The notes beneath the pieces are model-generated. The model saw only the letters and a program-made list of their open reading frames with translations, had not been told where the DNA came from and searched no databases. A program made the position numbers and the translations under genes. Shown here in pieces: positions 13,250-25,419 of a DNA stretch of 64,000 nucleotides (positions are counted from its first letter, which is position 1; every line of letters starts with the position of its first letter). This DNA comes from Solanum dulcamara. Taxonomy: Eukaryota; Streptophyta; Magnoliopsida; Solanales; Solanaceae. Where the stretch lies: NCBI RefSeq assembly GCF_947179165.1, contig NC_077238.1, positions 58,490,757 through 58,554,756 of the forward strand. Reading direction: 5' to 3'.

Positions 13250-15657
13250 AATGGCAAGTGAAGAAGAGCTAGAGAACCAATGCTTTTAGTATTGGCAAGT
13301 TGAAGAAATATGCAACAGAATGGGTGATTAAAGTGATAGTCATTCGACGTGGCTTAACAAAAGAATACAAAAATGCTAACGGTGAGGATATTCGTTGGCA
13401 ACTAATATTCATTGATGAAGAGGTAACTCCATTTTAATAGTCTTTTAGATTCATTAGTTAATATGTTGTCTATTTTGGTGACCCTAATGCTTATACATCT
13501 TATCACAGGGAGCAAAAATACAAACAATTCTTTTCAACAAAGATGTTCACGCATGGAACAAATATTTTGAATTTAATCAAAGCTACTACATTATAATGGA
13601 AAGTTAAATGATGCTAAACAAAACTTCTTATCTGTGCATAAGGACCTCGAAGTAGCATTCATGAACAACACAGATGTCGTAGAGGAAAGAAGCCAATTTA
13701 AGACTCAACAATTCTCGAATGGATTTATTTCATTCGATGAAACCGAAAATATCACTAATGGGAGATGATCTTTAGATAAATTCCTTTACATATTATTGTG
13801 TATTACTCTCATAAATTTAGTCTGTATTTAATAATACATTTTTCATTTAGATGTGGTGTGTATATTGATTAAAGTGAAAGAACTAAATGAAGAAGGACGA
13901 GGCATAAAGCGAGAAGTAATAGTTACGAAAGGCAAGTTTATACTTAGCATCCTTGATATATACAGTTTCACTGAATGAACTTTAACAATAAAAATATCCA
14001 ATTTTACATATATAGGTATTATCAAAAAATCATGACTTTGTGAGGAGACTTAGCTGAAATAGAAGGCGAAATATTACAGAGCCTTGAAAGTAACAAACTA
14101 GTGGTTGCCTTTTGTGATGTCAAATGCTCTATGTACCAAGTTATAGAGCTCCGCAAATTAGACATTTGAATATAAATTCAGACTACATAAAGGTATCACT
14201 GAATTTGTTGCTGCTTGCAAAATAGGGAATTTTGTACTTTCCACGACTCCAATTAGTAGTTTGCTAATCAATCCACAATTTGCAAAGGCCAACAATCTTC
14301 AACAATGGTAAACGGTAGATCTTTCTTCCCTCTAATGATAGCCTCCCCTTATAATAGGTAACTGATATTTTTTTATATAAATTAATTTTAAATTACAGGA
14401 ATGATAACATGAAAGGCACAAAAGATTAACATAAGTTTAATGCCAAGCAGACTAATGAAAACCGTCAACGAAGTGAAAATTACTGATATTTTAAACGGTT
14501 CCCTTGCCATTGTAAAGGTACTTTCCTCTGTAAATATAAAACACAACGAGTACTCAAATTATATGTTTAAAAAGTTACAAATTTATTTTCTAATTTACGT
14601 ATTGAACATGTACTATAAGTTCAACGTTGAGGTTACCGACATTAACAATAACAATGACTCATGGTATCATGCTTGCAAGAAAAGCTACAGGCAAGTTATT
14701 ATTTTAAAGAGCAGTGAAGCTTATACCTACTGTAGAATTGAAGATATTGATTATGAGGAGAGGTAAACAACACAAATGAGTGCCAAAAAGATTACGTACT
14801 AGACCAAATACATGAAAAATGAATGAATAAATCTTGAAATGAGTTTAAGCTATAAGTATCAAACAAATGAAGAGTTGATTAAATCTTGAAATGTGTTTTA
14901 GATATCAGTTAATGATTGATGTCACTGCTGAGGAACAATATCTAAGTGTTTCATTGTTTGGTGCGGCTCGATACTTTTTGGGTGCTACATAAAAGAGTAT
15001 GTTCACTCTACATCTGAAAAGGAAAATAACTTAACGTATAAAAGATCAACCAATACGAATAACGTTACCTTATGTTTAGTAAAATAATAATATATATAAG
15101 GTTTTTTATTCCACAGAAAGAAGAATCTGAATACTATTGCAAGTTGGTATTGAGCAAGGGGAAAGAATTCAATATCCTTGTGAAGGTTGATCGTAACTTT
15201 TTGAAGATAGAGACAAACATGAATGTGATGGTTATGGAGATACATGAGGTTGAAAAGAAATTTGCAGCAGATGAAAGTAAGGTTGAAACCCCAATTAAAA
15301 AACAAAGAAGCCAGAGGATCGTGAAAGTTAGAGATAAAAGCGTACTACAAAATTAGATGCTTCAAAAGATAAAAGGCGTAGCTGCAGAGATACCTCATGT
15401 TGAAAAAAAAAATCACACCTATTGAAAGTGAGATTGAAATCTCGTTAATGACACAGAGATGCAAGAGGACCAAGAAAGTTAAAGAAGCCATTGTAGAGGA
15501 ACATCCAATGATAGATAACATGAATAAGATGGTTGCAGGAATACATGAGGTTCAAAACCACAATGGCGCAGATGAAAGTCAGAATGATACCCTGATAATT
15601 CGGCTACAAAGAAAAAGGACCAGTAAGGTTAAAGAAAAATATCCCAAGCCACATTAG
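13250..15657 (+). pseudogene. Helitron RPA70-like (replication protein A, OB-fold) gene, decayed, multi-exon
   Basis: An ATG at 13250 is followed by a stop after 12 codons, but a neighbouring frame gives an OB-fold start (W-V-I-K-V-I-V-I-R-R near 13320-13360) and continues through 13430 and 13510-13765. Further exon-like blocks lie at 13850-13933, 14036-14170 (L-W-G-D-L-A-E-I-E-G-E, second OB fold), 14205-14310, 14440-14515, 14623-14765, 14902-14990 and 15116-15355. The 14623-14990 part resembles the third OB fold of RPA70, though its zinc-binding cysteines are largely lost. RPA-like proteins encoded by plant Helitrons are thought to bind the single strand made during rolling-circle transposition. 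Stops and frame changes make this copy non-functional. The exon limits are by eye. Confidence 0.65.
15226..15650 (+). repeat. Three imperfect repeats of about 150 bp in the C-terminal tail of the Helitron RPA-like gene
   Basis: Units start near 15226, 15372 and 15530. Each encodes an I-H-E-V or I-P-H-V motif, then an acidic D-E-S or E-S-E-like stretch, then a basic block such as R-S-Q-R-I-V-K-V or K-R-T-S-K-V-K. The first and third units keep open frames, while the middle unit is shifted. The product would be a lysine/arginine-rich tail after the last OB fold. Confidence 0.6.
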
Positions 15658-15660
15658 ATG

Positions 15661-16550
15661 AAACATAAGAATAAAGTGGAAAACAATAATATAGATGATT
15701 TAGAAATTTCCTATGATTACCTACCAATGATTGTTATCTTGCTTATACTAATATTAAAAAGTTAAATTACTATTCTCAACGAGCAACTTCACCTAACATC
15801 GATTTTATTATTAACTTACATTATCATACACCAATGAATTTTTTAACTGATTTACTAAACATTCAATGTGTGCACATTATTTTTTCCAAACAGATCAACT
15901 ACTCTCTTTTGCAGAAATCTAAACTTCATACAGTTGAAAAGGCGTCAATGCATCCTACACTATAGGTATTTGTTAACTCTATATGAAAAATGTGCACTAG
16001 AGAACAATAGATACCTATTGCCTATATATGAAAAAATAAACACTTGAAAAACTAACAACTGTTACTAATGATTTCATTATGTTCTAGATCACTCAAAAAT
16101 TATTTATGCCCTTTGGGACAAGAGAAAAAATGTGCAACACCAACGACTATAATTAGACTCCAACAAATCAAGAAATGACTCACAGTCAATATCGAGGTAT
16201 ATCTAATAGGTTGACTACTTATCATGGTTTGAAATAATATCCAACACTTGTGCACAAGTTACTTGATAGGTGATAAAGAAAAATTCATTTCTTTTGGACA
16301 TAAAGCTGATTAGCATGCCAAAACAACAACAAATCAGACACACTATACATGTAATATCTCAGACAATCCCCCAACAAATTTCTGTGATCAGCAATGCGTG
16401 CGTTGTCTCTCTTTAAGAAACACTACTTAAGTGACTTACATTTATTTTTATTTTTAAAAATTGATTTTTATAAAAACACTTTCGATCTAGGTACTAAATA
16501 TAATACTGACTCTGTCTTACTCTAATAATCAATGAAACTATTGTCTTGCC
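15661..16550. other. Helitron interior, no gene seen
   Basis: About 890 bp of AT-rich DNA between the RPA-like gene and the hAT insertion. It has no long open frame on either strand and no recognised motif. Its last eight bases (16543-16550) are the left target-site duplication of the hAT element. Confidence 0.5.
16543..16550. repeat. hAT target-site duplication, left copy
   Basis: GTCTTGCC, repeated exactly at 19766-19773 after the right terminal repeat. Confidence 0.85.
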
Positions 16551-19500
16551 TAGGGCTGTACAGGGCAAACCAATAAACCGCACCAAACCGACAAACCGAA
16601 TCAAACCGGAAAAAAAACCCGACTAGTGGTTTGGTTTGATTTGGTTTGGTGTTTGTAAAAAAAAACCGACTATTATAGGGTTGGTTTGGTTTTAACTAAA
16701 AAAAGTCAAACCGAACACAAACCGACCCGAGTATAGATATACTACTTTTAAATTATGTTATACATAAAAATATTTATTAAAATATAATTTATAAATATTT
16801 TCTTAAAATGTTTCATAATTTTTGTCTAGATTTGAACTTGAGCCCAACTAAATAATATATAAAACAAGCCCAAAAGAAAATGAAGCTGAAGCCCAAAATA
16901 TGTTAACCTATTTCTATTTGGCTAATCTTCTCCACAAGACCAAAACAATCAGATGTGCCTCTTTCACAAACCTAACTTCATTTCCCTTTCTCTTTCCTCT
17001 CTCAACACAATATTCCCTCTTTTGCTTTCCTCTCAAATCAGCAACAATCAGATATTTTGTACATTTTGGCTCGTGGGTGTGTAGAGATCTTGTTGTCTCT
17101 TTTATGTATGTAGGTATGTATCTCCTTCATCTTTTGTCTTCTCAGTTCTTTTGGTTCTTCATTTAATCGGTCGAATTCATTTTCTTTTTGTGCATCTTCT
17201 GTATGTCTTCGTATTTGGGCGAACTGAATTTGGAGGATTTTTGGTTCTTTGGAGGACCTTATTTATTAGGGCTTAAAGGTGGCTTTAGGGTTGAGTCACC
17301 CTTGTTCAGGACTTCAGGTTTAGTGTAGTGTACGTAGCCCATGCCTTGAGACTTGAACAAACATGTTATCAAGAGGCTGATAGTCATTTAACAAAAAGTT
17401 TTATTTGAACTTCAAATCTGACAGAAAGATATGTTTGAAACAACTGAGATGTAGATGACCATAACTTATTTGCGACTGAGGTGTAGTTGTAAACAAAATC
17501 TGGCTTTTGTCACGTATGTTGAATACTTGAATGTCCCTAGGAGATTTCTGCCATCTTAATTATCATCCAAGAAGTTGCTATGGTAACTGCAAAAGATTTT
17601 CTCTTAGTATAAATATGATAACTTGCTCTTATAAGAAATTTCTAACCTTTAATTAATTAATTTCATCCGTCTTACAAATTTCTTCCAACTCATATCCATG
17701 CGAGATTAGTGTAGATAGCCAAGCATCCTGATAGTTGATAGGTCCTGCATGAATGCCCCTGAAATGGTGGTCTTTCAACCGTTAGATATTACATAGAAAG
17801 AGAGGAACTAGAGGTGCTTTGAGCACAAACACAACCACATTCAGAGAATAAAGACTAATCATATTTCTTTTGTTTGCTTTTGGTGTAGAATGAAAATTTT
17901 TAACAAGCTGAATCTATTTTAGAGCTCCTAGAATCCCTACAACTTTAGACATGAATGTACTTTTGTTTTTTCACTTTTGCCTCACAAGATCTGCAGCATT
18001 CCTTATATGCTAAGTTGTTATTGTGTTGTTACTCTATTTGTTGTACTGCCTTATTATCTGTTGTAATATCTGAGAAATAGTTCCATTCATCTATGTTAGT
18101 TGTATCTTAAATATCTATTACAAATTATAATATTTTTTTTATTATATACAGAAATTGTCTTTCTCAATGGAAGCTACAACTTCTGGAACTAAATCACTAG
18201 TGATTGACAACCACCATCCGATTGTGACCACAGAATCTCAACAACAACAAGGTAAGAACACTCCTAATTGACGCACTCCTAAAAAGCAAAGAAGAACAAC
18301 TCCTAAAGAACCTTCTAAATTTGGGAGTACAAGCTCTAATTTGTACTCAACAATGGCTACGATCACCTTCTAAAGAATACAATTTTCACGACAGTTTAGA
18401 AGAAGTACAGAACATCGAGCAAGTTGATGAAGGTATTGTTAATTGGTTTATTGTTTATTCTATAACTTTGGCATTGCTTAGTATAAAATACTGACATAGT
18501 GAAGGCTTTGGCATTACACTAAAAGATTTTTTTTTCTTGGTTTTGTGATTAAAGTGCTACTTACAGGGGACTTATATTAAAGTGCTACTGCAGACATTGT
18601 GTTCTAAGCACTACTTTAGGCCTTAGTGTGTTATTAAAGTGCTGAAACACTACTTTAGGCCTTAGTGTGTTATTAAAGTACTACTGCAGACACTGCTTTT
18701 GGTCCTTTATTTAAAATCATATTCTCTGTTCAATCTATTATCCACTGACAGGGGACTTGTATTAAAGCATAGGTCCTTCAGATGTTCTATTCATTCTTGA
18801 AAAACTACATCTTTATGTTTAATAAACCAAATGTACTTGAACATATATTCAGTTTTTTAGAATCTAGATATATTTTTATATTATTTATCCAATATATTAA
18901 TTTATTTTTTTTCTTGCAGAGTATCGAGACTCACCTTTGAGCATTAATTAGCCAATTTCGTTCACGATGCACTATATGTGTGAGAATTGGTATGTTAATT
19001 GATTACACTTTTCTTTTATAAAAGTTACAGACTTCTTCTACAAAAAGTTGTTTTGTAAAGCTCTTTTTTATAGTTATGAATTGGTTGGCATTTATTCTCC
19101 AATATTATTTCAGTTAGTAAATGCTAAATTAAATTTCTGCATATTTACATTACTTTAGTTTCTGCAAGAGAGGTTGTTCATTCAAGTATAATCATAAGAA
19201 TGAGTAAATAAACCAAGATCGTTATAAGCTCCTTTGAAAACCTTTATATCTCCTCTAGAGCTACATTTGACTTAACTTTTTATTTTGCAGATAAGGAAAT
19301 AGAACCAGAAATGCAGATTGCTTCCAACATTATGTTTCTTGAGTTTAATTGAGAGATGAAGCAACTTCAGTTGTAATAGTCTAGATGATTTAGAGTATAC
19401 TCAAACTCTAAGGTGGATTTTTGTTTTTGTGACATCTGACATACCATTTTGTCTAAAGCTATAGCTTAATTTTATGAAAGAAACTATATTAGTTTTTGTT

Positions 19501-19765
19501 TATGTGTGATTAAGTTAATTGGCAGAAGTGCAGAACATTTGGTTTCATTATGACTATTTGACATTTTAGTTATATTAATAGTGTTCTGCCTCTGTCTATG
19601 AAAAATCTGAGAAACCCGAAAAAATCCGAAAAATCCGAGAAAAATTGATATCGAAAAAACCGATTTTTATTGGTTTGGTTTGGTTTATAGATTTAATAAC
19701 CCGACACAAATGGTGTGGTTTGATTTATAACAAATCCGAACCAATTCGGTCTATGTACACCCCTA
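16551..19765. mobile_element. hAT-superfamily DNA transposon, 3,215 bp, perfect 8-bp TSD
   Basis: The ends are imperfect terminal inverted repeats: TAGGGCTGTACA at the left and, in reverse complement, TAGGGGTGTACA at the right. The element is flanked by a perfect 8-bp duplication, GTCTTGCC, at 16543-16550 and 19766-19773, which is diagnostic of hAT insertion. The subterminal 150 bp are full of CAAACC/GGTTTGG motifs, the kind of multiple sites hAT transposases bind. Around 18163-18270 a short plus-strand frame starting M-E-A-T-T-S-G resembles a hAT transposase N-terminus, but it soon stops, and no DDE/RNase-H-like core or hATC domain is seen, so this copy is non-autonomous. A short tandem duplication lies at about 18590-18690. 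It sits inside the Helitron. Confidence 0.85.
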
Positions 19766-19773
19766 GTCTTGCC
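19766..19773. repeat. hAT target-site duplication, right copy
   Basis: GTCTTGCC, identical to 16543-16550; removing one copy and the element restores continuous Helitron sequence. Confidence 0.85.
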
Positions 19774-20251
19774 ATATCAAATCTAATAGGTGCTAAAGGA
19801 AAAAAAATATCGCTTCTATCAGTAAAGGTGAATGTCATGACAACCACACAACAAATAAAGTAAGCCACACAGGTAAGAACTTAGATAATCATGTAAAATT
19901 GTAGATACATGCGTGGTCCCTGGAGGGCCAACATATTTGCATACATACATACCTAAGTATTACATGGTTTGTCTTAGTATATATAATTTGATTCCTATTA
20001 TAGAGAAAATGCAATTGTGAAGTGCATTGCAAAGGGTGGAAAAGTATATATCAGCAACCCAAACAATAGCATATCTACAAGGTGAACAACCACGTTTGAA
20101 GAAGCAACCTAAAGCAAATAGGCTATTTAGAGTATTATTCGAAGAGACTGAAATTGGACGTACCTACAAAAACACATATTCATATGATACATAACTTTTA
20201 CATTCAATACCTTTATGAAATTAGTATTTTTAACATATATCTCCCACCATA
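19774..20251 (+). other. Helitron interior between hAT and solo LTR; possible exon remnant
   Basis: In plus orientation a broken frame at about 20003-20165 gives short stretches such as G-G-K-V-Y-I-S-N-P-N-N and R-L-F-R-V-L-F-E-E-T. They may be N-terminal coding sequence of the Helitron Rep/helicase protein, but I cannot match them firmly. Its last five bases (20247-20251) are the left TSD of the next solo LTR. Confidence 0.3.
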
Positions 20252-22538
20252 TGTCACGCCTCGGGAGGTATCTTAGACGTGGCCGGCATTTAGAAACTAT
20301 TCAAGTAAACTACTTGGCGTAATCACACACTCACTTACTCAGCGGAAGACTTAATTTGGTAGAAAAATACATCTTAGTGGGTTATCTCAATTAACAATCT
20401 AAATCATTCCATATCAGAAGAATAGCTTTAAGCAAAATGGTCCAAGTCAACTCAAAGGATAATAGTTTTAAAGGAAACAAACCCAAAGAATAGAAACATC
20501 AACTCCAAATCTATCACTATCTAGTCTATGAAGCCTCTATCCTATTCGACTAGATGGTGCCAATGACAAGTTCATGGCTACCTCAAAGAAATAGAAACTA
20601 CTAAACTCCAAAGAAGGAAAATATATATGGTATACTCCGAATACATGGAGGACTCACCAACAACTAGAAGTAGAATGATCCTCAATGATACGCCTGTTGC
20701 CGATCCCTAACACCTGTATCTGCTTCATAAAATAATACAGACGAAATGGCGTCAATACATGGAATGTACGAGTATGTAAAACGGCAAGAAAATAATAACC
20801 ACCAAGATAGAATAAGCTCAAATCATAATAAGAAACTCAATCAGGATATCACAAGTCTAAAGAAAATATGATTTAGACAGGAACAATCTTATACCAATCA
20901 AACTAATCATTTAGAGTACTATCAAGGCCTATCTGAGAGTTTTTCTTATCCGACAACCATCACCTATGAGCCGGTGAGGTACAATGAGCTGATGTCATTG
21001 CCATGTTTGTCGAATACTTTGACAGGAAAAGGGATGAATCAACTAATCAATAATCCACAATCAATCAATCAAGTCCACTTTAGGGACAATAAGAGAATTC
21101 ATCCGATTACAGTATAATCCTGACCTACGTTGGCTACGTAGTTATTGAGTTTGAGTTGTTAGTTACTCTCACTCGATTCAGTGCTCGATACTCCTCCCAA
21201 GACTCAATGCTCATAAAACTCTATCAAATCAGTTCAATATGGTCTTTCAACAAGTCTCATTTAAACTCTTATCAATTCATCAATCTTATCACAATCAAAC
21301 CTTTCAACCAATAATACTATCCAATCAATCCCAATCACATCTTTCAAGAGTATTTTAGATATGCATTTATGACAATATTTAATTCTATTCAATCATTTGT
21401 ATTCAATTTGTGAAAATACAAAGGACCTTCAAGTTTCATTAAGGCTACATTCATATTCAGTCCCATTCATATTCAAGGCATTCACAGTTCATGGTTCTAG
21501 ACTCAATCATTACATAGGGACATTCAAATATTGATAAATTTTAAGTTAGAGTTCATGTAAAAAAGGCCAAATCATTTGTTACAGGTATTATAGTCATAAA
21601 ACAATCATCAATAGCATAATATGCAAGAATATACAAAGGTTTAAGGAAATCCTTCAAGAAATTACTCATGGAAAACCAAATTCAACACAATTCTACCCCT
21701 CAACTAATTAGGACACATGGAAGAACTCAAATCCATATTTTAGTTAGTCTTACATACGTTATACGCTCTTAACTCTTGAGAAAGGTAAGATCTTTGAAGG
21801 AAGAGATGGTAAGAATCCGTTTGTTGAACCGAAGAGGTGGATTTTCTTGAAAACCTATAGATTCCATGGGTAAAAGATATTCTTGGTGTTAAAATGAAGA
21901 AATTATGGAATTCCATGGTCAAATCTTACCTTGGATGATGGATGAACCTTGGAGGGAGTTAATTTCTTGAGAACTTCTCTTTCTAGGGCAAATATTTGAA
22001 CTAGAAAGATGAATTACGTCTTTGGAATTTTATTTAAAAGCCTCAGGTTCGTTCTCATGCACAAAAAATACTTTAGGCGCGTGTCCAATGCACGGAGAGG
22101 GCGGTAGCCACTGTCTCATTGCACTAGCGAGCGGAAAGTGCCCCAGGCTTGCTGCTGGTGTGAGGCAAGACAGTTTCTAGTAAAATGGGCATAACATTTT
22201 ACTCCGAAGTCCAATTGATGCAAACTTGGTGGTGTTGGAAAGAAAATTCATATGCCTTTAATTTGATAGATCATAGGCCACTAACTCATTGTATGATGAG
22301 AGATATTGTCATTTGAAGTTGACCCTTATATGAACTCATGCAAAAACTTAGCCGATAGAAATGCTTTAAACTTACTTAGTGTTTGAGGTTCCTTATGACC
22401 CTAAACCACATCCAATACACTTCAATTACCTAGGAAAGGATCTTAACATTTATGCTCAACTTAGAAGGCATCGGGTTAGGGCCTATATGTACACGGAAAA
22501 TTGCCCGAATCTATGCTTAGAGGTTGCAGGTCGTTACA
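20252..22538 (-). mobile_element. Solo LTR of gypsy family B, reverse orientation, perfect 5-bp TSD
   Basis: The sequence begins TGTCACGCCTCGGG and ends CGTTACA, so on the minus strand it starts TGTAACG and ends GGCGTGACA like the other family-B LTRs. The internal block at about 21175-21215 is the reverse complement of the 'gagtatcgagca' block of the LTRs at 1-2535 and 57511-59709. The flanks carry a perfect 5-bp duplication, CCATA, at 20247-20251 and 22539-22543. No internal retrotransposon sequence is present, so this is a recombined solo LTR. It lies inside the Helitron upstream of its Rep domain. Confidence 0.9.
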
Positions 22539-22599
22539 CCATAATTATATATAGGACCTATTCATTACAACTTATCTTTATCGTATTTGCACGTGTTTA

Positions 22600-25319
22600 A
22601 AATGGTCCCAGAATGCATTTATTATGCTGTAAAAACAATTGAACCACCAACATTCTGTTGGGCAAGTGGATATATCAAATTGACAACCACTGAAGTTCCG
22701 AGAGACTACATGAAATGTTTGTGGCTGCAACAGAAGACGCTATAGAGTTTCGCAAGAATATCTATGCATATAATAGCATCTTTGCTTTTAAATCTTTTGG
22801 TGTTAACCTGGATAAGGAAATAGCATCTGCAAGAAAAAAAAGTGTACACATTCAGAGCATAAGGTCAAATTTATCACGATCTACCATCATTGATATCATG
22901 TAATAACAATCCTTGTTACTTCCAACTATACTTCTTTGATACAGACAGCGAGTTGACCAATAGGATATCGAAAGTGAAAGAAGGAAATCTGTCAGACATA
23001 ATCGCAAGAAAGATCAAACGGATAATGGAGGGAAACCCATACGCGCAAATCTTTCGCCAACTAAAAGACCATTCAACTTTCCATTATTTCCAACTTCGAA
23101 TTGCTGAAAATGCCTCTTTGGATCAACGAGTGTACAAAACACCCTCCATACATCAAGTTGCAATAATTTGGATAGGCGGAAACAATCCAAATATACCTTT
23201 TGAGAGAGAGAGATTATTGTTCACAAACATTCAGGCACAAGCGTAGAGTCAAATATTATTCGGTTGTTATGACACCCTGCAATATCCTTTGATCTTCCCA
23301 AGAGGTCAAGACGGATGGCATCAAGGAATAAGAAAATAAAATAAAAGACAACATCACACAAGAAGCGGCCACGCCCCAACTCTAACCAATGATATTTCAA
23401 CATTTATATCAGCTGACACAATATTTGCCAACAAGGATCAAGGTAACGTGCATCACCTTCTGCATATCTTAGTAAAACTTTACTCACATTGTTCACAAAT
23501 TAGATACTGGGGAAAAGACGTTGAAAAGATACAGTAATGATGATAAATCATAAAAGTCTATTACCTAGTAAGGTTATTAACAACGTATTAGCATTATTAC
23601 TTGTAGCACCACAAAGTGGTTTCAAGGTAAATTTTATTTTAAATTTACTTACCACGTAAGCTTAAACTGCTCAAATACAACACTAATACTTTGGTCCCGA
23701 CAATGTTACAGTTTTAGAACTACTTTGTTTGATAATAAGAAAAATAGGACATTGATCTATTTCCATATAAGATTTTTTGGATGGATGATTTTTAATCAAC
23801 TACCTTAAAAAAATCCCCACAATAGAAAGGATACTTTGTAACTAGGAAAGCTTTAAAACTTCAGTGTCACTTTTTAAGGTGCTTTTTAAAAAGGGTATTA
23901 CAATAGTGTCCCTCACATTAAATTATTTTGTACACTATTGTAATGAATTTAAAAAAACTAGCAACAATGTAAAAAATACTAACATTATTAAAAATATTAA
24001 CCAACTACACGCTAGTGTAATTTTAGCCATTACAAATACATAATACCCATACAACAATAAAAATGGGACATCAGAGAATAGGACACCAAAATTGTAACTA
24101 ACATACAATTTAAATTATTTTAATATGATTTCTAACACTTATAGATGTCCGCTGCCAGACAAAAAGAGATGTTTCTTGTAGAGAGTACTATTGTTATAAG
24201 GTAAAAGTACAAGAAGCAGAGAGGTCAATATTATTGCTATATGGAAGATTACTGCAACAATTTATGGTTGACATGTACATAAAACTGAAAACAACAAGGC
24301 TTGAATATTTCAGAAAGGAACAATCTAATTTTAGAAGAGAGGTTTATCAAGGTATCATTGATACTATCAGGATAGGAGAATACAGAGGAGATAGAATTGG
24401 CGAAAGAATACTACTTCCATCATCTTATATTGGGGGGCCACGAGATATGCGAAGACGGTATTTGGATGCAATGGCTTTGGTTCAGCAATACAGAAGGCCT
24501 GGTTTGTTCATAAAAAAGACGTGTAGTCCTGACTAGGTTGATATCCAATGAGAAACTGTGCACCTTATAGACCTGACTTGGTGACGAGAGTATTTTGAGT
24601 TAAGTTGCAGGATCTAATACACCAAATTGTCAAGAAACAAATATTTTAAATTGTAGAGGCTCATGTATTCATGGTAGAATTTCAAAAATGAGAACTACCA
24701 CATATACACATGCTTCTCATATTAAAAGGACACAAGATTAAATCAGCAGATCAGTACAATAAGTTTATATCTGCAGAGATTTCAAATAAATATGAATATC
24801 CCCTCTTTCATGAATTAGTAGTCAAGCATATAATGCATAGTTCATGTGGAAACAAGCGGCCAACAAACCCGTGCATGCAAAATGGCCAATGCAAATATCA
24901 TTATCCCTGGCCTTACATCAATAAATCAATTCAAGCAAAGGATGGATATCCTATTTACAAAACAAGAAGGGATGGAAGGATAGAGAGTGTTCGTGGACTG
25001 AATATCAATAAACAATGGGTAGTACCTTATAGTCCTTATTTTTTAAGAAGATACAATTGTCACATTAATGTTGAGCTCTGCTCAAGAGTAAATAAAATAA
25101 AGTATCTATACAAGTATATATTATAAGGGTCAGATAGGTGTGCCTTTTATGTTGAGCCTGATGATGGTGAAAAAGTTATTGATGAGATTCAAAATTTTCA
25201 AGATGCGCTGTGGGTTTCATCGCCCAAAGCACTATGGAGAATGTATGAATTCAACATAAGAGAAATCCAACCTCCAGTCACCAACCTTCAACTACATCTG
25301 CCTGGTAAATATTAAGGTA
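22600..25319 (+). pseudogene. Helitron Rep (HUH endonuclease) half of the Rep/helicase gene, decayed
   Basis: The N-terminal Helitron-like domain is readable in broken frames: V-P-E-C-I-Y-Y-A at 22600-22650, the block at 22715-23245 ending with V-A-I-I-W-I-G-G, then L-I-F-P-R-G-Q-D-G-W-H-Q-G at 23275-23320. After a gap that looks like an intron (about 23445-24145), the block at 24234-24536 holds I-G-G-P-R-D-M-R-R-R-Y-L-D-A-M, a hallmark of Helitron Rep. The HUH motif reads H-I-H at 24701-24709, with an in-frame stop four codons upstream. The tyrosine motif region, Y-L-Y-K-Y-I, is at about 25100-25120 and is followed by a stop. The enzyme nicks and rejoins single strands in rolling-circle transposition. 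Stops and frame shifts make it inactive. Confidence 0.8.
23445..24145 (+). other. Probable intron or inserted AT-rich sequence within the Helitron Rep gene
   Basis: The Rep frame fades after about 23440, just before a GT (GTAACG), and resumes after TTATAG near 24145 with a coding block rich in charged residues. The roughly 700 bp between have no long open frame. Plant Helitron Rep/helicase genes often carry introns, so an intron is the simplest reading; an inserted element is the alternative. Confidence 0.45.
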
Positions 25320-25419
25320 CAAATATTTGTATGACAACAACACAATTCCTACAAATGATAGATGCAATGCTAACAATAAAAATACTAACTCTATAATAAC
25401 TCACAGTATTTTACTGATA

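Noticed and set aside
22379..22600. A 73-codon frame crossing the right border of the family-B solo LTR
   Set aside because: It runs from LTR sequence through the TSD into Helitron sequence and matches neither.
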